From: Adiantum capillus-veneris
Lineage: Eukaryota; Streptophyta; Polypodiopsida; Polypodiales; Pteridaceae
Reading direction: 5' to 3'
Assembly: GCA_014529385.2 (NCBI GenBank)
Contig: CM043953.1
Coordinates: 95,816,842-95,880,841 of the forward strand
DNA: 64,000 bases
A model generated the notes under the pieces. That model worked only from the letters and a program-made list of their open reading frames with translations, had not been told where the DNA came from and made no database searches. Made by a program: the position numbers and the translations under genes. Below are positions 12,747-24,039 of the stretch, piece after piece (position 1 is the first letter of the stretch; each line of letters opens with the position of its first letter).

Positions 12747-13497
12747 GAAAGAGACACAGCATCAATTGCCCAATCTCAGAAAAAGAAGAAAACACGAAGA
12801 AAGAGAGCGCAAAAAGCAGCGAAGTCAGACCCCAGTTCAAAGACCAACATAGGGACTGGTGACGACCCCGTATATATGAATGACGCTGAAGAGGATTCTG
12901 ATTCAGGAGAAACCATGGAGACCAAAACGACCACTAAGATAGAAACCAACAAGGACGATCTTCATAAGCCACGATGGTTAGGATCCAAGAAGAAGATAGG
13001 AACTTATCCAAACCCTATAGAGGAGATTGAGTGAGTCAAGCAATTAAGGAGTTTGGTAGAACATACCCAAAGGGATCTAGAACCAGTACCTAGGCAGATC
13101 GAGATTATAGACACCGTGTTCCCTACGCAACAACAACCTCACCAAGTCCATAGACCCTTAGCCATACCTAGTGTCATCCAAGAAGAAAGTGACTTAAAGT
13201 CATGGGAAAGTGGGCGTACTCACTTCTTGATGAAAAGAATGTTTACAGAGGGACTACTTGATCCTATCGAAGAAATGGAGATCCCATCTTCCCCATGTCA
13301 AGGGACTCAAGGCCAAAAGGTGCCGTTAAACATTGCCAAATTGATGGATTTCATGTCCTCAGAAGTTAGAACCACCATCATGTCCAAACTATATAAAGAC
13401 CCTGAGCTAGTCTCAGCTCTTCGAGCCTTCCTCAATGGAGAACTAAAGTTTGGGCTACCACAATTTGCACAGATGGATGGAGTTGGGGAGATGCCAA
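12747..13497 (+). pseudogene. gag-protease linker, interrupted by the copia element
   Basis: Lys/Glu-rich sequence is followed by an open frame from 13053. It reads up to 13497, where the copia LTR starts, and continues as a Pro/Glu-rich linker at 18702 into the protease. The 171-codon frame as it stands ends in copia LTR sequence, so its last codons are not native. Confidence 0.6.
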
Positions 13498-13723
13498 TGT
13501 TGGAATTAGGGTTGAAGAGAAACACACACAGCTTGGAGAAGACGAAGGAAGCTCAAGGCACACAATAGAGAGTGTGTTACTAGTGTGCAATGGAAAGATA
13601 GATAGCCCTAGAGTGATGGGCGTATATACAATGCTCGGGGGAAAAAAACTCCTAAGGAGGAAAAAAATGCCCTGACGGTCCTAGTGTGTTCACACACATC
13701 ACTACCACATGTATATGGTAACA
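13498..13723 (-). repeat. Copia 3' LTR
   Basis: It runs from TGTTGGAATTAGG to GGTAACA on the plus strand, 226 bp, and aligns with 18476-18701. The adjacent AATCCCCCTGGAG (13724-13736) is a polypurine tract when read on the minus strand. Confidence 0.9.
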
Positions 13724-13785
13724 AATCCCCCTGGAGTGATGTGGTGAACGAGAGCTGGCACATGAGTAAAGGGAAGTGCCATGTC

Positions 13786-15578
13786 CTAAGGACATGACCA
13801 GTCCACAAAGGGGAGTAAGCCCAAAGCTTTGTGGAAAGCTTCAAGCTTCTGACCAGACAATGCCTTTGTGAAAAGATCTGCAAGGTTGTCTAGTGTTGGC
13901 ACATAAGCCAAGCTGATCTCTCCTGCTGAGAGCCTCTCCCTGACATAGTGGTAATGCACCTCAATGTGCTTTGTGCCAGCATTAAAAACTGGGTTCCTTG
14001 CAACTGCCAATGCGCTCTGACTGTCAGTGTAGATAGTCTTGGCAGTGTCCTCTCCAACATCCAAATCAGCCATATTAAGGCGTCTGAGCCATACACACTC
14101 AACCGTAGCTGTGAAGACTGCCCTGTACTCAGCCTCACAACTCGAAGTGGCCACAATAGGTTGGTTCTTGCTCAACCATGATATACATGAACTGCCAAGC
14201 ATGAAACAAAAACCAGTTGTGGACACTCTCGTGTCAAAACAACCAACCCAATCTGAGTCCGAAAAAGCATGTAATTCTGGCAGCAATGATCCCCTCTTGG
14301 GATAAAACACGCCAAGATGTAAAGTGCCACTAAGGTAGCGGAAAATCCTCTTGACAGCCTGCCAATGCTTAGACCCTGGGCTATGCATAAATCTGCTGGC
14401 CTGTGAGACTGCAAACTGAATATCCGGCCTTGTGTTGGATACATAAATGAGGCAGCCAACAACAGTTTGATAAAGAGTGACATCAGCAGGATCGCCGACA
14501 TCATGTAGAATCAATTTCAAACCTGTTTACATGGGAGTGGAAATAGGTTTGCAATCCTCAAGTCCAAACTTACATAGCAATGTCTCTATGTAACTTTTCT
14601 GACACAAGGCAATACCACCATCACACTGCTTAAACTGTATACCCAAGTAATGATGCAACATCCCCAAATCTTTCATCTTGAAACTAGCATTCAAATCAGC
14701 CTTAAATTCAGCAATATATCTCTCATTTGGTCCAGTGATCAGCAAATCATCGACATAAAGAACCACAATGAGAAGTACATACCCTCACGCTTTACATACA
14801 ATGTGCTTTCTGTTGGACTGTTACGAAAGCCTTGTTTGACCAAATGAGTGTTAGCTTTCTCATACCAAGCACGAGGAGATTGCTTCAACCCATACAAAGC
14901 CTTGTTACATTTGCACACATTGTCCTCTTGTCCTTTTATGACAAAACCGCGAGGCTGCGTTACATAAACTTCCTCAAATATGTCACCATTCAAGAAAGAA
15001 ATAACAATGTCTGATTGATGTACATCCCAACTAAAATGAGTTGCCAATGCACATAAAAAACACACAGTAGTCATATGACAAGTGGGAGCAAAAGTCTCTT
15101 CATAATCAATGCCTTTTTGCTATGCATAACCCTTTGCAACAAGTCGAGCCTTATGGCGATCAATCTCACCATCCGGCTTGCATTTCAACTTGTAAACACA
15201 CTTCGTACCAATGGCCTTTTTGCCAGGAGGCAAATCACACGAAGTCTATGTGTCATTTTCTATGAGTGCATCATATTCTGATTGCATGGCAGCCATCCAA
15301 TTTTTTGAATTCTGTGCTTCATCAAAAGACAGAGGCTCCTCAACATCATGTAAGCTAGACACAGCCAAAGCATAACAATTTGATGCATAAGATGCATGGC
15401 GAGAGCCTGAACGAGTACGACTAGACAAAGGTGCATCCAATTTACTATCACGCAAAGTGTGCACCAGCCATTTTGGCATACCTCTAGCCTGATCATTTTC
15501 AGCCCTTTCCTCATCAAGTACATTATGTACATCTGCATTAGTAATAGGCTGATCTAGAAAATTTTCAGAAACCCCCAT
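13786..15578 (-). pseudogene. Copia reverse transcriptase and RNase H
   Basis: Read downward from 15578: RT start (FDEAQNSKNWMAAMQSEYDA), a break near 15246, then VHQSDIVISFLNGDIFEEVY and ALYGLKQSPRAWYE (14739-15074), and YVDDLLITG with both catalytic Asp intact (14527-14766). RNase H follows (13786-14520): FSDSDWVGC, SSCEAEYRAV, TDSQSALA, and GTKHIEVHYHYVRE. The RNase H block is one open frame of 244 codons. Frame breaks lie at about 15246-15074 and 14739-14766. Confidence 0.9.
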
Positions 15579-15604
15579 AGGCTGTACATTTGCCTCATTG
15601 GAAC

Positions 15605-16573
15605 TTACATTCGTTTTTCACAATTGAAAACAGGCAACAAAGTGTCATAAATGTCCTGTGAGCTTACATTACTGTCTCTAGTACATGACAGCAAGGGCTG
15701 AACAGAATCTTCCACAAACACTACATCTCGTGAAACCAGAATACGTTTTGTTTGCGGATGATACAACCTATAACCTTTGCTTTCAGCACTATCACCAACA
15801 AAAATACATTTGACAGCCTTATCATCCAATTTTTTGCGCTGTGTTTGTGGCACCAAAGCATATGCCAAACAACCAAAAACACGCATGTGCTCAATAGAAG
15901 GCTTTCTATCATGCCATGCTTCATATGGAGTAATAGACTGAAAAGCTTTTGTAGGACACCTGTTAAGTACATAAGTGGCACACATGATGGCCTCAAGCCA
16001 AAAAGAATGCGGCAAAGCTTGACTTTTGACCATACATCGTGCCATTTCCGTTAGTGACCTGTTTTTCCTCTCAGCAACACCATTTTGCTAAGGTGTATAA
16101 GGCACTGTACATTGGTGTTTTATCCCACGACTAGCCAGAAATGCATTAAATTCATGAGACATATACTCCCCCCCTCGATCAGAACGTAGGGTGCCAATAG
16201 TACATTTGGAGACATTTTCAGCCATAGCCAGAAATTTTTTGAAGCACATAAAAACTTCGGACTTCGCTTTAAGCGGAAAAACCCATGCATGCCTGGAGTA
16301 ATCATCAATGAAAGTCACGAAGTACAAGTAATTGCCCAAGGACGGAGTTTGCATGGGCCCACAAACATCACTATGCACAAGCTGCAACCTATGCACAAAC
16401 ATCACTATGCACAAGCTGCAACCTGCATGTGGCCCGAACTGAACCATCCTTTGGAAACTTAGAACGCTACATCTTATCCAAAATACAGCCTTCACAAACA
16501 TGTTTGACAGGTGCTTCAAGAGGCGGCAAAGAAGCAACCATATCAGATTTCTGCAAACGCGGCAAATTGGCAA
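15605..16573 (-). pseudogene. Copia integrase
   Basis: The catalytic core shows HSDVCGPM, FIDDYSRHAWV and RSDRGGEY, and is followed downstream by the copia extension (RCPTKAFQ, TPYEAWHDRKP, RVFGCLAY, YRLYHP). A 34-bp tandem duplication at 16361-16394/16395-16428 repeats the codons around HSDV and breaks the frame. The break at 16045-16088 is a further stop. Confidence 0.88.
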
Positions 16574-17135
16574 AATTCAGATGACCAAAACGTGCATGCC
16601 AAAGTTTCGCATCTGAAATAGCCCTTGAATCTGCAATAGTATTTGCAAAATTTTGTCCACACTTGTCATACAAAGTGAGCTTATACAACCCATGACACAA
16701 AAGGCCAGATGCAACAATTTCATCACCAAAACTGAGATCATGAACTGTACATCTATCATCCACAAATTTGACTACAAGTCCAAGTCTAGCAAGTGCAGAT
16801 ACAAACAAGAGATTCTTCTTGATCCCAGGTACATAAAGTGCATCAACAAGTGTGAAGGAACTGCCATTAGCAGCCGTAAGCACAATCTTTCCAACTCCCT
16901 GAACTGGATAAGAGGCATTGTTGGCACAAGTGACTGAATTCCCATGAGGGACAGACTCGAGAGAGGTAAACAATTCACGATGTGAGGTAATGTGCTTTGT
17001 AGCACCACTGTGGAAATACCACACATGTGAATCTGCAGCAAATGACAAGCATGCATCATGGACAACAGGATTGTAAGTGCACTCTGCGCTAAAAGCCCAT
17101 TCTGCATCAACATCAGCATCACAGTCTCCTTTCAC
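16467..17135 (-). pseudogene. Copia protease and pre-integrase zinc finger
   Basis: The protease motif reads WYFHSGATKHIT, where copia proteases have DSG. The catalytic Asp is His here, so the enzyme would be inactive. The gag-pre-integrase HHCC finger follows: LWHARFGHLNFANL and CEGCILDKM. Confidence 0.88.
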
Positions 17136-18113
17136 AGAAGACCAATGGTTGCATTTGTAGTGGAACCAGCATTTATAGTGGAACCACCCTCTTTCTTCTT
17201 GGCCTCTTTTGCCTTCAACTTAGGACACTGCTTGATTAAGTGATCATTAGCTTTACAATAATGGCAACTCATCTTGTTTTTGCCCTTATCACCAAAATTT
17301 CCAGACGAATTGCTGCCAGCAGAAGCATTAGGAACAGAATTTTTGCCACTCGCAGCAAAACCATAAGAAGTGGCTGCATTGTTGTTACCACCCTTTCTTT
17401 GAGAAGCAATAAAAGCCTGTTCAACTGCACGCTGCCTAGTCCTGTTTTTTTTGGAAAGTGACTCTTGCAACAGCAATGTCCATAATGCATCAAACTTGAC
17501 AACTTCTGGATTTCCTTGGGTCATAAGTCTAAGTACTAGCAAAAGTCTGGTAAGAATCTGGTAAGGCATCAAGAACAGTCTGCACAAGTGAACTGTCTGA
17601 AATGAATTTACCTGCAGAAATAAGCTGCTCATTGATATCCTTGACACTAGCAAGGAAAGTGTCAATATCATCTTCCTCATGCATAATCTTCGATTCCAGC
17701 TCTTTACGCAGCAAAGCAATTTTAGCCTCATTGCGACTTGCATAAAGACCAACCAAAATATCCCAAGCCTGTTTTGCAGATTTTGCTGAACAGATGTGAG
17801 GAACAATGGTGCGCTTCACAGACAACACAATCAGTGCATGAGCCTGCACATCCTTAACATCCCAACGAGCTTGTTCTGTCGTAGGCAAAACAACTCTAAC
17901 AACAACAATCCTTGCAGCAAGACCTGCAACATCCTCAACATCGCCTACATCCTCAGAACCAGGACGTACATCAATGCCCTGCATAATGTTCCAGACGCCT
18001 TTTGACACAAGAACATGTTGCATCGTATAATCCCACATAGGGTAGTTGTCTCCATCCAACCTATCCTCAACAACAAACATCTTGAACACATCTATGTTGT
18101 TGTTGTCAGCCAT
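17132..18113 (-). pseudogene. Copia gag
   Basis: Starts at MADNNNIDVFKMF (ATG at 18113-18111), preferred over the longer frame because it lies 3' of the PBS and matches copia gag starts. It has LDGDNYPMW, the UBN2-type block with SAKQAWDILVGLY, and, after a frame change near 17530, a CCHC knuckle CHYCKANDHLIKQC close to 17235-17275. Confidence 0.85.
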
Positions 18114-18458
18114 GGTAAATGCTGCACCTGATGTGAAAACTATTAGAAAATAGGAGAAACGGAACGGGAACAACATGTGCTATATAGCACAAACCGTAGA
18201 AGATTGTAAGGCACCTGTTATGCAAAAAACGACACTGACAAAAATTTTGCACAAAATGATGAAATTGCATGTGCATACCTTCCTGTAGTGGAACCGGAGG
18301 CCGAAATGAGCCCAAATAAAAAATTAGAGCAGACCGAGCTCTACGACCTCTCCTGGAGTATTTGTCGACGTGCGAGCGCTCGCCAAAGCTCACTGAAATC
18401 GGAGAAAGTGAGCAGGCGTGTACTGGAGCAGCTGGCGACTAAGCCCAGGAGGACGCAA

Positions 18459-18473
18459 CCTACTCTGATACCA
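18459..18473 (-). other. Copia primer-binding site (tRNA-iMet type)
   Basis: On the minus strand this reads TGGTATCAGAGTAGG, 2 bp inside the 5' LTR. It is the common plant copia PBS. Confidence 0.88.
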
Positions 18474-18475
18474 AT

Positions 18476-18701
18476 TGTTAGAATTAGGGTTGCAGAGAAA
18501 CACATACAACTTGGAGAAGACAAAGGAAGCTCAAGGCACACATTAGAGAGTGTGTTACTAGTGTGCAATGGAAAGATAGATAGCCCTAGAGTGATAGGCG
18601 TACATACAATGCTCGGGGGAAAAAACCTTCTAAGGAGGAAAAAAATGCCCCAGCGGTCCTAGTGTGTTCACACACATCACTACCACATGTATATGGTAAC
18701 A
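18476..18701 (-). repeat. Copia 5' LTR
   Basis: TGTTAGAATTAGG to GGTAACA on the plus strand, 226 bp. Differs from the partner LTR by scattered substitutions, so the insertion is not very recent. Confidence 0.9.
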
Positions 18702-19206
18702 ACCAATAGAGGAAGAACACTTAGATCCACAACCCAACCTAGATGAGAACCTTGTTATAGAAATACCTGTTAACAAGTTGGGACAATACTTTGAGGGTGA
18801 TGAATTCAATGCGACCATACCAATCACTACTAAGGGATTAAATGTGAAGGGAATCCTTGATGGTGGCGTTGGGGTTAACATTGTGACTAAAAATTGCTGG
18901 GAAACTATGGGAAGACCTCACCTTGCGACCACAACCATAGTAGTGAAGATGGCCAATGGGTCTATTATTAAACCTATTGGGATGCTAGAAGATCTCAAGA
19001 TCAAGGTCTTTGGACATAAAATAAGGATTACCTTCATTGTTATGAATTTCTCTGAACACACTATGGCATCAGAGATGATCTTAGGACATCCTTTCATGAG
19101 GGAAGCAAAAATGGTGCATGATTGGTCTAAAAATCATGTCTACTTGCAGTTCCAAAATTCTATCATTCGAATGGATCTTGTAACTGGTCAAGCACATCCT
19201 CTATGA
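18702..19206 (+). pseudogene. Aspartic protease of the gag-pro element
   Basis: The frame continues from the linker interrupted at 13497. It contains VKGILDGGVGVNIV (the retroviral-type active site, DGG in place of DSG/DTG) and MILGHPFMREAKM as the flap/C-terminal signature. This is the plant gypsy type of protease. No RT follows downstream of it, as a complete gypsy pol would require. Confidence 0.8.
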
Positions 19207-19257
19207 AACAGGTTTATAATTGATCATAGATCTGACACAACAGTTCACTCGGCCCCA

Positions 19258-19834
19258 TTGCAGTATTGTTACACGTGTAAAGCGGACACTGATGTTGGGG
19301 AAGATTCTCCTTATATGGATGTACTACCTAGGATGACTGAGTCGGACAATATGGATTGGGTCCACCTAGCAGCAACCATAGACACTTGGGGAAACAGGGG
19401 GACGACATGGGTAACACTTGAGGGGGATGAAATGCCCGTACCCTTAAATATGCTACAAGCAATGCATATAGCTTCTGACAAGACTCATCCTAATGTAACG
19501 AATAAAACATACAAGTGGGTCCCTAAAGCTTCTTTAGCGACCATCTCTAGTGCTAAAAAATAGAAGCCTTGTAAGAAACGTCTCACTTGCCCCAAGAAAT
19601 GTAAGAAAACGTGGCGTTGGATTCCTAAAAAACTATTGGAAGCCCAAGGCTACTATGAAGGAAATGATCAAATCTGGGTGCCAAAACGTAGATTGTGTTT
19701 TTACCTGTCACCTGACCCAATCCTGTAGCTCCAAAACAAATCGACAATCGCGGAAAGAAAAAAATCACAGAATGCTACACACCCATTCCATAGCTAGTTT
19801 GGGTACCGAAGAAAGAACGATTTGTTCCACCTAG
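19258..19834 (+). pseudogene. C-terminal coding remnant after the protease
   Basis: Frames 19258-19563 and 19550-19834 contain two related blocks (KTYKWVPKASLA and KTWRWIPKKLLEA ... IWVPK) joined across a TAG at 19561. I do not recognise a family. The position suggests the tail of the gag-pro polyprotein. Confidence 0.4.
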
Positions 19835-21775
19835 CTCAAGAAGGGGGTCCCATGAAGCTTCTAGCTCCTCATGTAATGCATCCATAGAGGTAAAAGATTC
19901 TCCATAGCCTCCACCTACAATAGTGGACCTCTATAAAGCTACAAAGGAATCCACACCTCCTAGTGTTCAAGAATCACCTGATGAACCACTTCAAGTTTGA
20001 TCCTGGGAGAGTACCTTACCACCCTTGCAACTCGATGAGGCACCTAAGGTAATAGAAAACTACTGGCAAAAATCCTCACCTATTACCAACTGGAACAATT
20101 GGTTTCAAAGGGTGACGAGCACATTTCAAACAATATGATCTACCCAAGGAAGGGAGGAGTGTTTGCTGACAGTCATCATTCACTCACTCCCTTCTCAACC
20201 TTCTTTCCCTGACCTCTCAATCACCAATATTAGGGAATGTATATATAAAGCCTTATACTCACAAAAAACAAAAATAATAAAGAGAAAGAGCAATTAGCAA
20301 ACAAGTATGCACAACAAAAGTCAAAACATTGACCTAGACCTACACATTCACATCCGTTACACTGAAACAGAAACCTATGTCATACAACACCTTTGATCCT
20401 CATCACTCGAGTGATGGAGGGTAGGTAGGATTAGTATGATAGGAGTGTTTCTGTTTGAGAGTTTAGTGATTAGCAAAGTTCTTTCTTCCCACTAATGTGC
20501 CTCCTAGAGGTGTTCTTTGTGTTTCCTAGTGTGTACAAGAACGTGTTGTTGTGGTTAGGATTTGGACCTTCATGGAATCTTTATCTCGACTCACTCTTCA
20601 AATCAAGTGCAATTATCAACGCAAACAGGTGTTTCTTTCTTGTCCATTAGCATTGTCCCTTATCTTTTTTGCATCTATGTTTGTCTGCTTTAATTGTGAT
20701 TGGTAGCATAATATTCAACGCATTTGCTAAGTACCAAACATTAAATTCAATGTAATTGTTTGTCATAATCACTTGTCTAGATTTAAAAATCAAGCAGTCT
20801 GACTGAGCTAGTTTGACCAAGCTAGGTGTTAGAGATCTTCTCTTAATACCATAGGGAATACCTTCCTAATAATTAATGGTTACTTAGGTTCTTAATCCGA
20901 TTTATGCAGCATTGTGTGAAATGTACTATGGCTTTCTAGTGGGTTTAGTCCCTATTGACCTTTCGCTTAAGTATTATAAAGGGAGTTTACTAGTGTGATG
21001 AGCCTGGGGAGGGTAACAGTGTTATATGACCCCTCAAAGTACAAAATTAAAAAATGGAAAACGAACAAACAAAAAAATCAAAGTGCCACAATGTAAAATC
21101 TTAAGCTGGAAGAGAAATCTCAGCTTGATTGGGTACTTCACTCACATGTATCGCCTATGGTACTAGAGCCCTAGAGGTTCCAAGTGTGGGCGCTTTTCCT
21201 TGAAAAGCAAAAAACCCAAGGCATACAAAATAAGCACACACATCAAAATTGAATCACTGTGAAAAGACTTTGGGGGATCAAAGGAAAGGTAATCAGGTAG
21301 GTGATGATTTCATGAGAAATTCCTTTTATTGTAGCTTAACTACAAGGTCTTCTAGGTATAGCCTCTAGTCAGCCCTCGAACATCAAATACTTGGCTCTCG
21401 CGATTAAACAACTTAATTGACCAGAGAAAATTAAGAAGCTTACCCATGGTATTAATAGTCGATCTCTAGTGCCTTTCAATCGTTAAATTAGCGACCCCAT
21501 ACTTGTTTAATTTTTTACATTTACATTTGTTTATGCATTTGATTATATTGCAATTTAATCTTTATTGCTGACAAATGGTTTGAAATTATGTTACCAATCA
21601 CATTGTTTGCCTACAACTGCATATGCTTTTTAATTCTATATGAGAATGCAATTACTGTGCCAATGTTGTTTGATTTTGCAGTGACTGAAGAAGGCTAAGG
21701 ACATTCATCTCAAATGCTCTTTCACCTCAACGAAAGAGCTTCAACTCAATAGCTTCTGAGGATGGAATCTACATC
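19835..21775 (+). other. Non-coding 3' internal region of the gag-pro element
   Basis: About 1.9 kb with no protein similarity and no long open frame. It occupies the place where RT, RNase H and integrase would sit in an autonomous gypsy element. Confidence 0.6.
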
Positions 21776-21786
21776 AGGAAGGGGGG
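21776..21786 (+). other. Polypurine tract
   Basis: AGGAAGGGGGG lies immediately before CA and the TG that opens the 3' LTR, as expected for plus-strand priming. Confidence 0.8.
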
Positions 21787-21788
21787 CA

Positions 21789-22102
21789 TGTTAACCCTCA
21801 CGGATCACGGACACCATATCACCTACGACGGACGTTGTATTATTTACTTGGTAGAGTCAGGTACTAGGCTTGTCGGTCCAATAGGAAAAGGGTAAGAGTG
21901 ATTGCCAATGAGAGGCGCACTCTAACTGGAACATTCAAGGGATAAGTTGGCTAAGCATGGGCGCCCAAGTGTGAATGGGGCGATCTCATATAAAAGTCAA
22001 CTAAACCTAAAATTCAGGGATTCTCTCATTTCTGCAATTGAAGAGTGCTCTTGCTCCATCTCCATCTTCTTCTTCTTCATCTCCTTGTGTGTGTGTGTAT
22101 GC

Positions 22103-22184
<82 letters not shown>

Positions 22185-22416
22185 TCGAGCATTGCGGCGG
22201 CACGATGACGACGAGGCGGTTGAGCGTCGTAGCGGCGTCTCCCTCTTCTTCGCGGAGAGGAATCCTCCACGACAGAAAGCGTAGAGCGGTGAGTGACACA
22301 CCAACGCCATCTTTGAGCTTACTAGTTTAATCTTGTTGTGTGCTTGGAGCCATTTGTGGCTCGCACACGGTGTATCGGCAAGTTCCTTGCATTGACACGT
22401 GCGACATACGCGCACA
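21789..22416 (+). repeat. 3' LTR of the gag-pro element
   Basis: TGTTAACCCTC to CGCACA, 628 bp, followed by the TSD ATTAT. Its internal (GT)n is only about 14 bp (22085-22098), but its (GA)n is about 77 bp (22104-22181), the reverse of the 5' LTR. Confidence 0.92.
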
Positions 22417-23758
22417 ATTATTCTCTCCTTGCTTCCTCGGCCCTCCATTCGGGGATTCCTTTTTAATGGGGGCCTGAGCTGCCGGAGCTGTAGTGCCATT
22501 ATAATTCAATGGGCAATCCTTGGCGAAGTGACCAAAGTTGTTGCATTTGAAACATGTCCCAAAGTATGTTTCAATTAGCGGAATGGTAACAAGCCTAACT
22601 CCGACATTGGTAACCATGCTTTTAGGTGGCGTTTTAGAGGAATCCCATCCTATACAAACCCTGTTTGAAGTTCTGCCAAACCCTCTCTTACTAGGTACAA
22701 ATAAGGGAGTGCCCAGTTGGCTAGCAAGCATCCTAAGGTTATCCCACAGCCATCTAGGCAGTCCCACAAACTCCACCCAGACCGGATGAACCGCTTGCAA
22801 AGATTCAGCTGAGTCGAACACTGGCTCCCAAGGCACCACACACACCGTAGTCCTATTAAATACTAGGGGCCCTTTGTCGAGGATCTTTTCCACATCGGAG
22901 GCCTCTTTGAATCTCACTGAGCAAAAACCTTTAGCTAGGTAGGAAGTAACTTTCAACTGCTCCTCCATGACCAAGGATTTGAGGGCCCTGAAGCCATTGG
23001 ATCATCTCAAACCTGTTCGGGATTCTTTCACTGAACCCAAATACAAGCGTCAACATAGCTTGGATGGCTAGCTGTTTTTTTATCAGTGCTAGTGGGATAG
23101 CTACATTAATAGCCTCGGCCACCTCCACTTGTTGTGGCAAGGACTTTTTTAAAGCAGAGAAGTCTCGATCTGCCAACCCGTCTTCTACCAGTCCACTGAA
23201 TTCTGAATGTGAGCAAGTTCTTTTGTTGTTGTTAGGGCCGGCCTCAAGCTTTTTGTTGACTTCTAAGAGCTCTTGTTGAAGTCTAGCTTTTGCGTTCTGC
23301 AGGTTTTTCATATCTCCTGCACTTGACATCCCTTCTGCTGAGCCTTTGCCATAATTCCTAGAGTTAGGCCCCTTGAGTATAATGGCAAACGATATACCTG
23401 GCCTGCAAGTAGCCGATGAGCTTGACGCTTTACTTACGTTCGCATAGATGGGTCCCTAAGGAACCCCGTCTTTGATGGTTTTTACTTCGAATTTGAACCC
23501 TTGCGCTGAGCCCATTTTCTCTCCTGTTTCCTCAGAGAGAGCTTTTTCGATCGGAACCATTTTATCCTCTTTCATGGTTGATACCTTTGGCGAGCTGGGG
23601 CGTGACATTTCCGTGTCATGCACCGGTCTCGAAACTGATCCACCGCCTACATCCATTGGCACAGCAGACTCCATTTCGGACCTCTTCATTGCCGCTAACA
23701 TCTGCGAAAATTTTCCTATATCCTCACTTATGGCCAGCGCATCGACTTCCATTAGCAC
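22417..23758 (-). pseudogene. LINE-1 ORF1, N-terminal part with zinc knuckle
   Basis: Read downward from 23758: an acidic/Ser-rich start, a charged helical region (22931-23329), then a DUF4283-like RNA-binding region (FCSVRFKEASDVEKIL, VWVEFVGLPRWLW) and a CCHC knuckle CFKCNNFGHFAKDC (22327-22974 frame). This is the normal order of plant L1 ORF1. The frame meets the LTR at 22416 and continues at 8536. Two frame changes occur. The LINE's 5' untranslated part probably extends to about 23950. Confidence 0.85.
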
Positions 23759-24039
23759 AGAATCTTTAATAGCTTATCAATGGCTCAATTCCACAATTGG
23801 GCCAACCGCCATTAACTGTCTTTTAGGCTATGGTATGAAGGGGGTGCTATGCAAAAAGGAAGCTTCAAAGGATGCTATCCACGATTATTAACGCAAGCAA
23901 GCATGCCCACATACCTCCAACCGGCTGCACGATACCCTACAAAACTAGCCCTTCACTTATACACTTATGATGTTTTGAAAGAATTTTGAGAGGTCTTCTT
24001 AGAGTGAGATTTGCAAGTTTTAGAGTGTCATTTTCCTAA

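Larger units (their letters stand above)
13498..18701 (-). mobile_element. Ty1/copia retrotransposon nested in the gag-pro element
   Basis: A complete copia element in minus orientation. It has 226-bp LTRs at both ends (13498-13723 and 18476-18701), a Met-initiator-type PBS next to the 5' LTR (18459-18473), a purine-rich tract by the 3' LTR, and the copia order gag, protease, integrase, RT, RNase H. Flanks GCCAA (13493-13497) and ACCAA (18702-18706) are a 5-bp TSD with one mismatch. Several frameshifts and stops make it non-coding today. Confidence 0.92.
8537..22416 (+). mobile_element. Non-autonomous gag-protease LTR retrotransposon
   Basis: The element is defined by two similar LTRs (8537-9140 and 21789-22416), a PBS at 9145, a polypurine tract at 21776-21786 and a 5-bp TSD (ATTAT) in the split LINE. 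With the nested copia element removed it is about 8.7 kb. It encodes gag and a retroviral-type aspartic protease, but I find no reverse transcriptase, RNase H or integrase in any frame. It resembles plant gag-only or large-derivative elements that rely on a partner for reverse transcription. The gag and protease style, and the tRNA-Asp-type PBS, point to the Ty3/gypsy side. All coding frames are broken. Confidence 0.85.
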
